Below, piece by piece: positions 35,681-45,892 of a stretch of 64,000 nucleotides of DNA. Numbering within the stretch: position 1 is the first letter of the stretch; every line of letters starts with the position of its first letter. The notes beneath the pieces were generated by a model that worked only from the letters and a program-made list of their open reading frames with translations, was not told the DNA's origin and did not search any database. The stretch spans positions 3,100,001 through 3,164,000 of the forward strand of contig NC_007973.1 of NCBI RefSeq assembly GCF_000196015.1, given 5' to 3'. This DNA is from Cupriavidus metallidurans CH34. GTDB lineage: Bacteria; Pseudomonadota; Gammaproteobacteria; Burkholderiales; Burkholderiaceae. A program made the position numbers and the translations under genes.

Positions 35681-37381
35681 ATGGAAGCATTGATCCGTGA
35701 GGATGAATCTGCGCCCTCCGGCATCCCGCAGCGATGGGGCGACATCAATTGGCGCCGCGTCGAACGGAATGTTCGGGCAATGCAGATTCGAATTGCGAAG
35801 GCAACACAGGAAGGGGATTGGCGCAGGGTGAAAACCTTGCAACGGTCCCTGACCCGCTCGTTTTCTGCCAAGGCATCGGCGGTAAGGCGAGTGGCGATGA
35901 ACCAAGGAGCGCGGACGGCTGGTGTCGACCGCGTTGCGTGGGACTCGCCTGAAGCTCGATGGGAATCCATTGGGAGGTTGAAGCGCCGGGGGTATCGTCC
36001 GCTGCCGTTAAGGCGGGTGTACATCCCCAAGGCGAATGGGAAGGAACGCCCCTTGGGCATTCCAACTCTGCACGACCGAGCCATGCAGGCGCTATACCTG
36101 CTGGCGCTGGAGCCGGTGTCCGAGGGGACGAGCGATCCGAACTCTTACGGGTTTCGGATTAATCGTTCGACTGCGGATGCCATGTCCCAGCTGTTTGTCT
36201 CCTTGTCCAAAAAGGCTTCGGCCCAATGGGTGCTGGAGGCAGACATTAAAGGATGCTTCGACCATATCAGCCACGACTGGCTGGAGCGCAATGTCCCCAT
36301 GGACAAAGCGATCCTTCGGAAGTGGTTGAAGGCTGGCGTGGTATTTCAAAGCCAGTTTCAGGCGACCGATGCTGGAACACCACAGGGGGGCATCATTTCC
36401 CCAACCTTGGCCAACGTGGCACTGAATGGACTGGAACGTGACCTGATGAAGTTCTTACGAACGAAACTCGGGACTGTCCAGGCCAACAGGCTAAAGGTGA
36501 ATGTCGTGCGGTACGCGGACGACTTCGTGATCACCGGCAATACGCCGGAAGTTTTGGAGCACGAAGTGAAGCCGTGGGTAGAACAGTTCCTAGCAGTACG
36601 GGGACTCACTCTTTCCCCGGAGAAAACGCGAATCGTGAACATCGCCGATGGCTTTGACTTCCTTGGGTGGAATTTCCGGAAGTATTCGGGAACGCTGCTC
36701 ATCAAGCCGAGCAAGAAGAACGCACTAGCGTTCTATCGCAGGGTCAAGGAGGTTATCAGGACACACCATGGGAAAAAGCCGGAGGATCTGATCCGAACGC
36801 TGAACCCGATGCTGAGGGGTTGGGCACAGTATCACGGCCCAGTGGTTGCAAAGGCGGCGTTCACCCGAATGGAGCACCTGATCTTCAGGTGTCTATGGAG
36901 GTGGGCAAAACGGCGACACCGAGGGAAGAATACCGAGTGGGTGCGGAAGAAGTACTTTGCCTCAATCGGAATGCGGAACTGGGTGTTTGGAACCAACGTT
37001 TTGGGTAAGGCTGGCGAACGCTACTGGATGGAGTTGTATTCGATACCGAGTACGCCTATTCGGAGGCACAAGAAGGTTCGAGGGGACTACAACCCCTTCG
37101 ACCCAGCGCAGGAAATGTATGGCGAAACGCTGCGGCAGGAACGCATGGCAGAAAGCATGTCGTACCGAAAGCAGTGGGCAAAGCTGTTCATGTCCCAGCG
37201 GGGCTTATGCGCGGTATGCCAAGGCAAGATAACCAAAGAGACAAGATGGCATGACCATCACATCGAACCACGGGTTTCCGGTGGCTCGGACGCTCTAGGG
37301 AATCGAGTTCTGGTGCACCCCGACTGTCATGTCCAAGTTCACTCCTATGGTCAAGTTGCAGTGAAGCCGGTGTTTGATTAA
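35681..37381 (+). CDS. ltrA: Group II intron reverse transcriptase/maturase with HNH endonuclease
   Basis: A 566-residue intron-encoded protein. The N-terminal and RT1-2 blocks contain [22 protein letters not shown]3 has [18 protein letters not shown]4 has [17 protein letters not shown], and RT5 has [11 protein letters not shown] with the catalytic YADD intact. The maturase X domain follows ([12 protein letters not shown]). The HNH endonuclease has [18 protein letters not shown] and VHPDCH. All key residues are present, so splicing and retromobility may be active. The ATG at 35681 has GGAGAG 10 bp upstream; an in-frame TTG at 35669 is possible. Confidence 0.95.
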   Translation: MEALIREDESAPSGIPQRWGDINWRRVERNVRAMQIRIAKATQEGDWRRVKTLQRSLTRSFSAKASAVRRVAMNQGARTAGVDRVAWDSPEARWESIGRLKRRGYRPLPLRRVYIPKANGKERPLGIPTLHDRAMQALYLLALEPVSEGTSDPNSYGFRINRSTADAMSQLFVSLSKKASAQWVLEADIKGCFDHISHDWLERNVPMDKAILRKWLKAGVVFQSQFQATDAGTPQGGIISPTLANVALNGLERDLMKFLRTKLGTVQANRLKVNVVRYADDFVITGNTPEVLEHEVKPWVEQFLAVRGLTLSPEKTRIVNIADGFDFLGWNFRKYSGTLLIKPSKKNALAFYRRVKEVIRTHHGKKPEDLIRTLNPMLRGWAQYHGPVVAKAAFTRMEHLIFRCLWRWAKRRHRGKNTEWVRKKYFASIGMRNWVFGTNVLGKAGERYWMELYSIPSTPIRRHKKVRGDYNPFDPAQEMYGETLRQERMAESMSYRKQWAKLFMSQRGLCAVCQGKITKETRWHDHHIEPRVSGGSDALGNRVLVHPDCHVQVHSYGQVAVKPVFD

Positions 37382-37403
37382 CTCATTCATTTTGTAGAGG
37401 CTT

Positions 37404-37437
37404 GAGCCGTATGCGGGGAAACTCGCACGTACGGTTC
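37404..37437 (+). ncRNA. Group II intron domain V
   Basis: A 34-nt hairpin beginning GAGCCGTATGCGGGGAAACT and ending ACGGTTC. Length, the GAAA-type terminal loop, and the AGC-type catalytic triad in the lower stem (AGCCGU / ACGGUU) match the most conserved part of group II ribozymes. It is followed by domain VI at 37440-37480. Confidence 0.9.
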
Positions 37438-37504
37438 TTAGGGGGGAGCATTGCCAGTGATGGTATGCTCCTACCCTCCCCAAAAACGCTCGTCCGCCGT
37501 CCTC

Positions 37505-38488
37505 GTGAAAGTCTTCCGCGGTCTGCCCAATGCCGAAAGCCGGGCGCCTTGCGCGCTTACCATCGGCAATTTCGACGGTGTGCATCGCGGCCACCAGTCG
37601 TTGCTCGCGCGCGCCCGCGCGGCCGCCGATGCACGCGGCCTGCCGCTGTGCGTGATGACATTCGAGCCGCATCCGCGCGAATTCTTCGCCCCCGAGCACG
37701 CTCCCACCCGTATCGCCCTGCTGCGCGACAAGCTCGACGCGCTGCGCCGCAACGGCGTGGATCGCGTGGTGGTGGAGCATTTCAACGCGCATTTCGCCGC
37801 CCAGTCGCCTCAGGCTTTCGTCGAGAACGTGCTCTGGCACGGCCTCCACGCCCGATGGGTGCTGGTTGGCGACGACTTCCGCTTCGGCGCCAAGCGCGCC
37901 GGCGACTTCTCCTATCTGCAGGAGGCCGGCCGGCAGTTCGGTTTCGACGTCGAGCAGATGGGATCGGTCTCCGAAGGCGGCATCCGCATCTCCAGCTCAG
38001 CCGTGCGCCAGGCACTGGCCGGTGGCGACCTGGAACATGCGCGCCGGCTGCTCGGCCACGGCTACGCGATCAGCGGCCACGTAATCCATGGACGCAAGCT
38101 CGGCCGTGACCTTGGGTTTCCGACGCTGAACCTGCGGATCTCGCACAAGCGCCCGGCCGTGAACGGCATCTTCGTGGTGCAGGTGCATGGCATTGCCGAC
38201 CACCCGGTGCCGGGCGTGGCCAGCATCGGCGTGCGGCCGACCGTCGAGGACGCCGGCCGCGTGCTGCTGGAAGTGCACCTCTTCGACTTCAACGAAAACC
38301 TGTACGGCAAGCTGATACGGGTGGAATTCATGAAGAAGCTGCGTGACGAGAAGCGCTACGACTCGCTCGAAGCGCTGACCGCGGCCATCGCCAAGGATGC
38401 CGCCGACGCACGCGCATTCTTTGGCCAGACCGCGCCGGATGCCGGCCGGCGCGACTTCGCCACCTCCGCCACCGACCGAATTAGCTAG
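37505..38488 (+). CDS. ribF: Bifunctional riboflavin kinase / FMN adenylyltransferase
   Basis: A 327-residue enzyme that makes FMN and then FAD. The N-terminal nucleotidyltransferase begins LTIGNFDGVHRGHQ (near residue 20), with the later block ISSSAVRQAL. The C-terminal kinase begins near residue 185 (GRDLGFPTLNLRI). The start is GTG at 37505, giving the normal N terminus MKVFRGLPN; upstream in-frame ATGs lie inside the intron. No clear Shine-Dalgarno sequence is visible. The group II intron ends about 25 bp before the start, so ribF expression must tolerate or bypass it. ileS and lspA follow. Confidence 0.95.
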   Translation: MKVFRGLPNAESRAPCALTIGNFDGVHRGHQSLLARARAAADARGLPLCVMTFEPHPREFFAPEHAPTRIALLRDKLDALRRNGVDRVVVEHFNAHFAAQSPQAFVENVLWHGLHARWVLVGDDFRFGAKRAGDFSYLQEAGRQFGFDVEQMGSVSEGGIRISSSAVRQALAGGDLEHARRLLGHGYAISGHVIHGRKLGRDLGFPTLNLRISHKRPAVNGIFVVQVHGIADHPVPGVASIGVRPTVEDAGRVLLEVHLFDFNENLYGKLIRVEFMKKLRDEKRYDSLEALTAAIAKDAADARAFFGQTAPDAGRRDFATSATDRIS

Positions 38489-38607
38489 CGGCCGGCAGCG
38501 CGCTCGATCCACGAGCCGCGGCCGGGACCCGCCCTGCCTCACCCCGAATGACACGCGCGGTGGTCATGCACGCGCCGCGCCCTACCGAATTGCCTTGAGA
38601 ATCAACC

Positions 38608-41487
38608 ATGTCCGACGACAAACGCGCCAAGCCTGAAAAAAGCAAGTATCCGGTCAATCTGCTGGATACCCCGTTCCCGATGCGCGGCGATCTGCCCAAG
38701 CGCGAGCCGCAATGGGTCAAGCAATGGCAGGACAAGCAGCTCTACAAGAAGATCCGCGCCGCCCGCCATGGCGCCAAGAAATTCGTGCTGCATGACGGCC
38801 CGCCGTACGCCAATGGCGATATCCACATCGGCCACGCAGTCAACAAGGTCCTGAAGGACATGATCATCAAGGCGCGTGGCCTGACCGGGTTGGACGCCGT
38901 CTACGTGCCGGGCTGGGACTGCCACGGCATGCCGATCGAGATCCAGATCGAAAAGCAGTTCGGCAAGGGTCTCCCGGTGCAGGAAGTCCAGTCGAAGGCG
39001 CGCGCCTACGCCACCGAGCAGATCGCCCGCCAGCGCAAGGACTTCGAGCGTCTGGGCGTGCTCGGCGACTGGGAGAACCCGTACCTGACCATGAACTTCA
39101 GCAACGAGGCCGACGAGCTTCGCGCGCTGGGCAAGATCATGGAGCGCGGCTACGTGTTCCGCGGCCTGAAGCCGGTCAACTGGTGCTTTGACTGCGGCTC
39201 GGCGCTGGCCGAGGCGGAGGTCGAGTACAAGGACAAGGTCGACCTGTCGATCGACGTCGGCTTCCCGTTCGCCGAGACCGACAAGATCGCCCACGCATTC
39301 CATGTGCCGCTGGCCCAGCTAGAAGGCAAGCCGGGCTGGATCGTGATCTGGACCACCACCCCGTGGACCATCCCGTCGAACCAGGCGCTGAACATGCACC
39401 CGGAGGTGGAATACGCGCTGGTCGACACGCCGCGTGGCTTCCTGATCCTGGCCAAGGATCGCGTCGAAGAACAACTCAAGACCTACGCGCTGGAAGGCAC
39501 GATCGTCGCCACGGCGCGCGGTGACGCGCTGACCGAAGTGCGCTTCCACCACCCGCTGGCGAAAATGGACGCCGGCTACGTCCGTACCTCGCCGGTCTAC
39601 CTGGGCGACTACGTGACCACCGACACCGGTACCGGCATCGTCCACTCGGCGCCGGCCTACGGCGTGGAAGACTTCCAGTCGTGCAAGGCGCACGGCATGC
39701 CGGATTCGGACATCATCAGCCCCGTGATGGGCGATGGTGTCTACGCCAGCACGCTGCCGCTGTTCGGCGGCCTGTCGATCTGGGATGCCAATCCGAAGAT
39801 CGTCGAGGTGCTGCGCGAGTCGGGCAACCTGTTCAACTCGCACAAGTACGAGCACAGCTACATGCACTGCTGGCGTCACAAGACGCCGATCATCTACCGC
39901 GCCACGTCGCAGTGGTTCGCGGGCATGGACGTGGACCCGGTGGACAACGGCCCGACGCTGCGCGAAACCGCGCTGGCTGGCATCGAGGCTACCGAGTTCT
40001 ACCCGGCCTGGGGCAAGCAGCGCCTGCACAACATGATCGCCAACCGCCCGGACTGGACGCTCTCGCGCCAGCGCCAGTGGGGCGTGCCGATGGCCTTCTT
40101 CGTCCACAAGGAAACGGGCGCCCTGCATCCGCGCACGCCCGAGCTGCTCGAGGAAGTGGCGAAGCTTGTGGAGAAGCACGGCATCGAGGCCTGGCAGACG
40201 CTCGACCCGAAGGACCTGCTCGGCGACGAAGCCGCGCAGTACGAGAAGAACCGCGACACGCTCGACGTGTGGTTCGACTCGGGCACCACGCACTGGACGG
40301 TGATCCGCGGCTCGCACCGTGACGAGCTGTACGATCCGGCCGCCGACCTGCCGGATGGCCGCCTTGCCGACCTCTACCTGGAAGGCTCGGACCAGCATCG
40401 CGGCTGGTTCCACTCGTCGCTGCTGACCGCGTCGATGCTCTATGGCAAGCCGCCCTACAAGGCACTGCTGACGCACGGCTTCACGGTCGACGGCGAAGGC
40501 CGGAAGATGTCGAAGTCGGTCGGCAATACAGTGTCGCCGCAGGACATCTCGAACAAGATGGGCGCCGAGATCATCCGCCTGTGGGTGGCATCGACCGACT
40601 ATTCGGGCGAGCTGTCGATCTCCGACGAAATCCTGAAGCGCGTGGTGGAAGGCTATCGCCGCATCCGCAACACGCTGCGCTTCCTGCTGGCCAACCTGAC
40701 CGACTACGACCACGCCAAGCACGCGCTGCCGGCGTCGGAATGGCTGGAGATCGACCGCTACGCCGTGGCGCTGACCGATCGCCTGCAGAAGGAGGTGCTG
40801 TCGCACTACCAGGCCTACGAGTTCCACCCGGTCGTCGCCAAACTGCAGACGTTCTGCTCCGAGGACCTCGGCGGCTTCTACCTGGACGTATTGAAGGACC
40901 GCCTGTACACCACGGCCGCTGACTCGAAGGCTCGCCGTGGCGCGCAGAACGCGCTGTATCACATCACCCAGGCGATGCTGCACTGGATGGCGCCGTTCCT
41001 GACGTTCACGGCCGAGGAAGCGTGGCAGATCTTTGCCCACGGCACCGAGCACAAGGACACGATCTTCACGAGCACGTACTATGCGATCCCGTCGGTGGAC
41101 GACGGCGACACGCTGCTGCAGAAGTGGCACGAGATCCGTACCGTGCGCGCCGAAGTCACGCGCCAGCTCGAAGCCGTGCGCGTGGAAGGCGACATCGGTT
41201 CGTCGCTGCAGGCGGAAGTCACGATCGCCGCGGGCGGTCCGGTGCTGGCCGCGCTGCAGAGCCTGGAAGACGACCTGCGCTTCGTGTTGCTGACGTCGGC
41301 CGCCAAGGTCACGCCGGCGCCAGAAGGCGGCGACCTGCTGGTGACGGTCACGCCGTCGCAGCACGCCAAGTGCGAGCGTTGCTGGCACTACCGCGCCGAC
41401 GTGGGCCACAACCCCGAGCATCCGACGATCTGCGGCCGCTGCGACAGCAACCTGTTCGGCGCCGGTGAACACAGGAGCCACGCCTGA
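38608..41487 (+). CDS. ileS: Isoleucyl-tRNA synthetase
   Basis: A 959-residue class I synthetase. The HIGH motif is in [15 protein letters not shown] (about residues 68-82) and KMSKS is in [12 protein letters not shown] (near 635). The CP1 editing domain contains [11 protein letters not shown]. The C-terminal zinc site is [12 protein letters not shown] and CGRCDSN. Length is typical of bacterial IleRS. It shares one base with lspA (TGATG), an arrangement also seen in E. coli ribF-ileS-lspA. Confidence 0.98.
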   Translation: MSDDKRAKPEKSKYPVNLLDTPFPMRGDLPKREPQWVKQWQDKQLYKKIRAARHGAKKFVLHDGPPYANGDIHIGHAVNKVLKDMIIKARGLTGLDAVYVPGWDCHGMPIEIQIEKQFGKGLPVQEVQSKARAYATEQIARQRKDFERLGVLGDWENPYLTMNFSNEADELRALGKIMERGYVFRGLKPVNWCFDCGSALAEAEVEYKDKVDLSIDVGFPFAETDKIAHAFHVPLAQLEGKPGWIVIWTTTPWTIPSNQALNMHPEVEYALVDTPRGFLILAKDRVEEQLKTYALEGTIVATARGDALTEVRFHHPLAKMDAGYVRTSPVYLGDYVTTDTGTGIVHSAPAYGVEDFQSCKAHGMPDSDIISPVMGDGVYASTLPLFGGLSIWDANPKIVEVLRESGNLFNSHKYEHSYMHCWRHKTPIIYRATSQWFAGMDVDPVDNGPTLRETALAGIEATEFYPAWGKQRLHNMIANRPDWTLSRQRQWGVPMAFFVHKETGALHPRTPELLEEVAKLVEKHGIEAWQTLDPKDLLGDEAAQYEKNRDTLDVWFDSGTTHWTVIRGSHRDELYDPAADLPDGRLADLYLEGSDQHRGWFHSSLLTASMLYGKPPYKALLTHGFTVDGEGRKMSKSVGNTVSPQDISNKMGAEIIRLWVASTDYSGELSISDEILKRVVEGYRRIRNTLRFLLANLTDYDHAKHALPASEWLEIDRYAVALTDRLQKEVLSHYQAYEFHPVVAKLQTFCSEDLGGFYLDVLKDRLYTTAADSKARRGAQNALYHITQAMLHWMAPFLTFTAEEAWQIFAHGTEHKDTIFTSTYYAIPSVDDGDTLLQKWHEIRTVRAEVTRQLEAVRVEGDIGSSLQAEVTIAAGGPVLAALQSLEDDLRFVLLTSAAKVTPAPEGGDLLVTVTPSQHAKCERCWHYRADVGHNPEHPTICGRCDSNLFGAGEHRSHA

Positions 41488-42023
41488 TGGCATCGTCCAC
41501 TCGTTCGACGCGTTCGACGCCGGCCCGCGGCAAGAGCAAGGGCGCCAGCGGCAACGTCACGCCGTGGCTGTGGATGGCCTTTGCCCTGCTGGTGGTGATG
41601 ATCGACCAGTTCTTCAAGGTGGTGATCACGCGCTCGTTCCAGTACGGCGAGTCGCGCCCGATCACCAGCTTCTTCAATCTGGTGCTGGTCTATAACAAGG
41701 GTGCCGCGTTCAGCTTCCTGGCAGATGCGGGCGGCTGGCAGCGCTGGTTCTTCACGCTGCTGGGCGTGGTGGTCGGCGCGTTCATCATCTGGCTGCTCTA
41801 TCGCCATACCGGACAGAAGCTGTTTTGCCTGGCGGTATCACTGATTCTCGGTGGCGCCGTGGGCAATGTGGTCGACCGGATCATCCACGGCCACGTGATC
41901 GACTTCCTGGACTTCCATCTGCGTAACACGCATTTCCCGGCATTCAACGTGGCGGACTGCGCGATCACGCTCGGGGCGATCCTGCTGATCGTCGACGAGC
42001 TGCGGCGCGTGCGACGTCACTGA
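41487..42023 (+). CDS. lspA: Lipoprotein signal peptidase (signal peptidase II)
   Basis: A 178-residue membrane aspartyl protease with four transmembrane segments; the first is [20 protein letters not shown]. The two catalytic Asp residues are in [18 protein letters not shown] and FNVADCAI. It cleaves prolipoproteins after lipidation, which is relevant to the LivK lipoprotein in this window. About 25 basic Ser/Thr/Arg residues precede the first helix. It is translationally coupled to ileS. Confidence 0.97.
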   Translation: MASSTRSTRSTPARGKSKGASGNVTPWLWMAFALLVVMIDQFFKVVITRSFQYGESRPITSFFNLVLVYNKGAAFSFLADAGGWQRWFFTLLGVVVGAFIIWLLYRHTGQKLFCLAVSLILGGAVGNVVDRIIHGHVIDFLDFHLRNTHFPAFNVADCAITLGAILLIVDELRRVRRH

Positions 42024-42035
42024 CGCCTGTCATAC

Positions 42036-42062
42036 GCCCCTCTCCCACAAGCGGGAGAGGGC
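42036..42062. repeat. REP-like CCCTCTCCC palindromic element, copy 2
   Basis: CCCTCTCCC (42038-42046) and GGGAGAGGG (42053-42061) form a perfect 9-bp stem between lspA and coaBC. It may end lspA transcription. Confidence 0.6.
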
Positions 42063-42144
42063 GCCAGCCAACCATCCCTTCCAGCGCGTCGCCTCTCCCA
42101 GCGGTATCATGCGCAGACTCCCGTCTCCCTGAAGAGCTCTCCCC

Positions 42145-43344
42145 ATGGATTTGCGCGGCAAGCACATCGTCCTTGGTCTGACTGGCGGCATCGCCTGCTA
42201 CAAGTCAGCCGAGCTGGTCCGACTGCTCACCAAGGCTGGCGCCACGGTGCAGGTGGCGATGACCGAAGCGGCAACGCACTTCATCACGCCGGTCACGATG
42301 CAGGCGCTCTCCGGACGTCCGGTGTTCCTCTCCCAATGGGACACCCGCATCGACAACAACATGGCGCATATCGACCTCTCGCGAGAGGCAGACGCCATCC
42401 TGATCGCGCCAGCATCGACCGATTTCCTCGCCAAGGTGGCCAACGGCCTCTGCGACGACCTGCTGACCACGCTGTGCATCGCGCGTGAATGCCCGCTGCT
42501 GGTGGCGCCGGCGATGAACCGGCAGATGTGGGCCGCCGCGCCAACGCAACGCAATGCCGCGCAGCTACGCGCCGATGGGGTCATGATCCTCGGCCCCGGC
42601 ACGGGCGACCAGGCCTGTGGCGAAATCGGCGATGGGCGGATGCTCGAACCGGAGGAACTCGTCGAAGACCTGATCGCGTTCTTCCAGCCCAAACCGCTGG
42701 CTGGCAAGCGCGTGCTGATCACGGCGGGCCCGACGTTCGAAGCGATCGATCCGGTACGCGGCATCACGAACCTGTCCTCAGGCAAGATGGGATTCTCGAT
42801 CGCGCGCGCCGCACGTGAAGCGGGTGCCGAGGTACTGCTGGTGGCTGGCCCGACCGCGCTCGACACGCCCCGTGGCGTCACACGCACCGATGTGCGCAGC
42901 GCCCAGCAGATGCACGACGCGGTCATGGCGCAACTGCGCGATGTCGACGTGTTCGTCGCCGTGGCCGCCGTGGCGGATTGGCGTCCCGCGGAGGTCGCGC
43001 AGCAGAAGCTCAAGAAGGCCAACGACACCGACACGCCGACCCTGCAATTCGTGCAGAACCCGGACATCCTGGCTGCCGTGGCCGCCCGTGCCGATGCCCC
43101 CTATTGCGTCGGTTTTGCGGCCGAGAGCGAGAACCTGGAGCAATACGGCGAGCAGAAGCGCAAGCGCAAGGGCGTGCCGCTGCTGGTCGGCAATATCGGC
43201 CATCGCACGTTCGGTCTCGACGACAACGAGATCGTGCTGTTCGATGCCAACGGCATGACGCGCCTGCCGCGCGCGGACAAGCTCTCGCTGGCGCGCGAGC
43301 TTGTCAACGCAATCGGCCAGCGTTTGCCGCGCAAACTCGTGTAA
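42145..43344 (+). CDS. coaBC: Bifunctional phosphopantothenoylcysteine decarboxylase/synthetase
   Basis: A 399-residue coenzyme A biosynthesis enzyme. The N-terminal flavoprotein CoaC domain begins VLGLTGGIACYKSAELVR (about 9-26) and has the PAMNRQMW block. The C-terminal CoaB synthetase begins near residue 188 (RVLITAGPTFEAIDPVRGIT) and includes AAVADWRP. It couples cysteine to 4'-phosphopantothenate and decarboxylates the product. The coaBC and dut genes are close, as in many proteobacteria, with an LLM-type oxidoreductase gene between them here. Confidence 0.97.
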   Translation: MDLRGKHIVLGLTGGIACYKSAELVRLLTKAGATVQVAMTEAATHFITPVTMQALSGRPVFLSQWDTRIDNNMAHIDLSREADAILIAPASTDFLAKVANGLCDDLLTTLCIARECPLLVAPAMNRQMWAAAPTQRNAAQLRADGVMILGPGTGDQACGEIGDGRMLEPEELVEDLIAFFQPKPLAGKRVLITAGPTFEAIDPVRGITNLSSGKMGFSIARAAREAGAEVLLVAGPTALDTPRGVTRTDVRSAQQMHDAVMAQLRDVDVFVAVAAVADWRPAEVAQQKLKKANDTDTPTLQFVQNPDILAAVAARADAPYCVGFAAESENLEQYGEQKRKRKGVPLLVGNIGHRTFGLDDNEIVLFDANGMTRLPRADKLSLARELVNAIGQRLPRKLV

Positions 43345-43362
43345 TCCCCCGCCCTGCCCGCC

Positions 43363-44382
43363 ATGAGCCAACCCCGCCCCAAGCTGCGCCTGTCCGTGCT
43401 CGACCAGAGCCCGGTCATCGCCGGCCATACCGCGCGCGACGCGGTGGCTGCGACCGTCGAACTGGCCCAGATGGCCGACGATCTCGGCTATACCCGCTAC
43501 TGGTGCGCCGAGCACCACGGTCTGCAAGGCGTCTGCAATCCCGCGCCCGAAGTCATGCTTGCGCGGCTGGGCAGCGCGACGAAGCGCATCCGCGTGGGCT
43601 CCGGCGGCGTGATGCTGCCCTACTACAGCCCGTTCAAGGTGGCCGAGCAGTTCCGTATGCTCGAAGCGCTGTTTCCGAACCGCGTCGACCTGGGCGTGGG
43701 CCGCGCGCCCGGCGGCGATATGCGCACTGCGCAGGCGGTGGCCATGGGGCAGTACAACCGTGGCGACCAGTTCCCGCAACAGGTGCAGGACCTGGCCTGG
43801 CTGCTGCGCGGGGAAGTCCCGCCCGACCATCTGGCCGAAGGGGTGCTGCTGCAGCCGGTGATCGACACCAAACCCGAACTCTGGGTGCTTGGTTCGAGCG
43901 ATTTCGGCGGCGCGCTGGCCGCCCGTCTCGGGCTGCGATTCGCGTTTGCCCACTTCATCAATGCGCACAGCGGGCATCTGGTTACCCAGCAATATCGCGA
44001 AGCGTTCGAGCCTGGCTACGAGGACAAGCCTTACAGCGCCGCGGCTATCTTCGTGATCTGCGCCGATACCGAACAGGAAGCCGCGACGCTGGAACGCGCG
44101 GTCGATATCCGCCGGCTGCAGATGGCCTACGGCGTGAACGCGCCCATTCCCTCGCTGGCGCAGGCCGCCGACTTCACGCCGACCGAACGCGACCGGATGA
44201 TCATCGAGCGCGAACGGCCGCGCACGATCTGTGGCACGCCCGAGCAGGTTGCCGAGCGGATGCTGGCGCTCAAGGACCGGTTCGCGGCGGACGAACTAGT
44301 TGTGCTGAGCGTGACGGCCTCCTACAAGGCGCGTCTGCGCACCTATCAGTTGCTGGCCGAGGCATTCGACCTGGCCGCCTGA
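43363..44382 (+). CDS. LLM-class flavin-dependent oxidoreductase (luciferase-like)
   Basis: A 339-residue luciferase-like monooxygenase of the single-component MsnO8/YhbW type. Conserved blocks are LSVLDQSPV (about 10-18), YWCAEHHGLQGVCNPAPEV (about 46-64) and RVGSGGVMLPYYSPFKVAEQFRMLE. Binding of FMN or F420-like cofactors is expected from the fold; FMN is more likely in this group. The substrate is unknown. It lies 18 bp after coaBC and 104 bp before dut. Confidence 0.9.
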   Translation: MSQPRPKLRLSVLDQSPVIAGHTARDAVAATVELAQMADDLGYTRYWCAEHHGLQGVCNPAPEVMLARLGSATKRIRVGSGGVMLPYYSPFKVAEQFRMLEALFPNRVDLGVGRAPGGDMRTAQAVAMGQYNRGDQFPQQVQDLAWLLRGEVPPDHLAEGVLLQPVIDTKPELWVLGSSDFGGALAARLGLRFAFAHFINAHSGHLVTQQYREAFEPGYEDKPYSAAAIFVICADTEQEAATLERAVDIRRLQMAYGVNAPIPSLAQAADFTPTERDRMIIERERPRTICGTPEQVAERMLALKDRFAADELVVLSVTASYKARLRTYQLLAEAFDLAA

Positions 44383-44486
44383 CTCCAGGCCATCCGGCGC
44401 GGCGCGGTATGATTCGGCCTTTGGCCAGTCCGTGCTTTTGCCGGACTACCTAGCCCATCTTTCACGCATTGCAGGAAACCGCTTCC

Positions 44487-44981
44487 ATGACTGTAGCCGC
44501 CAATCCGACCGTCGAAATCAAGGTGCTCGACGCCCGCCTGAATGACTGGGGCCTGCCCGCCTACCAGAGCGACATGGCCGCAGCCATCGACCTGCACGCT
44601 TGCGTGGACGGCCCGGTCACGATCGAGGCCGGCACGCCTGCGCAACTGATTCCGGCCGGTATCGCGGTGCATATGGCCAATCCGTACATGTGCGCCACGA
44701 TCGTGCCGCGCTCGGGTCTGGGCCACAAGAAGGGGCTCGTACTCGGCAATTCGATCGGTGTGATCGACGCGGATTACCAGGGGCAAATCATGGTCAGCGT
44801 GTGGAATCGCAACGCGCCCGGCACCGAACCGATCATGATCCAGCCCGGCGAGCGTATCGCCCAGATGATGTTCGTGCCGGTGCTGCGTCCGGTGTTCACG
44901 ACGGTGGAAGAATTCTCGGAAGATTCGACGCGTGGTGCCGGTGGCTTCGGGTCGACCGGCGTCGCGCACGCAAAGGCGTAA
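44487..44981 (+). CDS. dut: Deoxyuridine 5'-triphosphate nucleotidohydrolase
   Basis: A 164-residue dUTPase. The five family motifs are seen: AAIDLHACVD (about 32-41), PRSGLGHKKG (about 74-83), GNSIGVIDADYQG (about 87-99), ERIAQMMFVPV and the C-terminal GAGGFGSTG arm. It hydrolyses dUTP to dUMP, preventing uracil incorporation and feeding dTMP synthesis. The ATG at 44487 has CAGGAAA upstream. It is slightly longer than E. coli Dut because of an N-terminal extension and a short C-terminal tail. Confidence 0.97.
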   Translation: MTVAANPTVEIKVLDARLNDWGLPAYQSDMAAAIDLHACVDGPVTIEAGTPAQLIPAGIAVHMANPYMCATIVPRSGLGHKKGLVLGNSIGVIDADYQGQIMVSVWNRNAPGTEPIMIQPGERIAQMMFVPVLRPVFTTVEEFSEDSTRGAGGFGSTGVAHAKA

Positions 44982-44997
44982 AGCCAGAGCGGTACTC

Positions 44998-45028
44998 TCC
45001 CTCTCACGCTGTCCTGGAGAGGGAGAAA
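44998..45028. repeat. REP-like CCCTCTC palindromic element, copy 3
   Basis: TCTCCCTCTC (44998-45007) and GAGAGGGAGA (45019-45028) form a perfect 10-bp stem between the convergent dut and glyoxalase-like genes. Confidence 0.58.
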
Positions 45029-45032
45029 GATT

Positions 45033-45878
45033 TCAGCGCTGCTCGAAGATCAGCGCTACACCGTTGGCCTGCATCGCCGGGATCAGCGTGACTTCCGGTG
45101 ACAGGTCGATAGATTCGACACCCTGCTCGCGCCAGTGAGCGCGCGCGCCAGCCAGGTTGGACGTGGCAAGGCGAATAGCCGCGTAGCCGCGCTCGGCGTG
45201 TTGCAATTGCGGTGCGCCAGCGGCAACCGCCAGCGCCTGCGGCGCCACGATCACGAACCTGGCGTCGCCAATGGCGATCGTGGCAGCCTCATCGGTCGCC
45301 TCGATGATCGCCCCGCCCGTCAGCACAGCATAGGCCTCGGCCGTCGCGCTCACCTGCTCCGCCTCCACCACCAGATACGTTGCCGCAATGGCCCGAGCGC
45401 CATTGGCGTGCGCCATCCATTCTGGGCGCCACAGCAGCTCCGGCGTGCGGTGTTCGCAGACGAAGTAGCGCGCGCCCGGCGCGCCATCAAGTGCCGTGAC
45501 GCGGAACGTGGCCGGATGCTCGCTGCCATCATCGAGCCGGACGGGGCGTGAGAACTCGATCGGATCGGACGGCTGGAAGCCCGCCGCACGCAGGCGGTCG
45601 GCCGTGGCGAACGCATCGCTGCTCTTGCAGGACATGGCCGCGCAGCCACCCCCACGCCGCTGGGCGTCCCAGTAATACTGGCGACTCGGGCTCGGCGCGG
45701 TGACGTGCAGCAGTTCCAGGTAATCACGCGCCAGCATGATGCAGTGGTTCTGCGATCCCAGCGTGTGATAGCCGCGCGGCGTCAGCGTGAATCCCAGCGC
45801 GCGCCAGTTGGCAACTGCGGCGTCCAGGTCGCCGCAAACCACCACGGCATGATCGAAAGGTTCAGGCAGACCGCTCAT
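45033..45878 (-). CDS. VOC-superfamily glyoxalase-like protein
   Basis: A 281-residue protein of the glyoxalase-like domain type (PF13468-like). The N-terminal VOC fold is DHAVVVCGDLDAAVANWRAL (about 9-28), followed by HTLGSQNHCIMLARDYLELL with putative metal ligands, and a second half repeats the fold. The enzymatic role and substrate are unknown. The start at 45878 (MSGLPEP) fits the domain. It lies 14 bp after the Bug-type receptor gene on the same strand, so the two may form an operon. Confidence 0.85.
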   Translation of the reverse strand: MSGLPEPFDHAVVVCGDLDAAVANWRALGFTLTPRGYHTLGSQNHCIMLARDYLELLHVTAPSPSRQYYWDAQRRGGGCAAMSCKSSDAFATADRLRAAGFQPSDPIEFSRPVRLDDGSEHPATFRVTALDGAPGARYFVCEHRTPELLWRPEWMAHANGARAIAATYLVVEAEQVSATAEAYAVLTGGAIIEATDEAATIAIGDARFVIVAPQALAVAAGAPQLQHAERGYAAIRLATSNLAGARAHWREQGVESIDLSPEVTLIPAMQANGVALIFEQR

Positions 45879-45892
45879 TGCTGACTCGACAT

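Larger units (their letters stand above)
34534..37480 (+). mobile_element. Group II intron with maturase gene, about 2.95 kb
   Basis: The 5' end is placed at GTGCG (34534), which can fold as GTGCG/CGCAC. A canonical 34-nt domain V is at 37404-37437 (GAGCCGT start, GGAAAC loop region, ACGGTTC end). Domain VI follows, with a bulged A at about 37473; the 3' end should be 7-8 nt later, near 37480. The 5' exon carries TGCCC (34523-34527) and CTTTC (34529-34533), which can pair with GGGCA (35211-35215) and GAAAG (35306-35310), plausible EBS2 and EBS1. The ribozyme 5' portion (1.1 kb before the ORF) is longer than usual. The boundaries need experimental support. Confidence 0.85.

Noticed and set aside
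37481..37505. FMN riboswitch before ribF
   Set aside because: Only about 25 bp of non-intron leader lies before the GTG start, with none of the conserved RFN-element segments; the intron sequence upstream is a ribozyme.
39319..41493. Open frame of 724 codons antisense to ileS
   Set aside because: His/Arg/Val-rich low-complexity translation typical of the antisense strand of GC-rich genes; ileS is complete and unambiguous.
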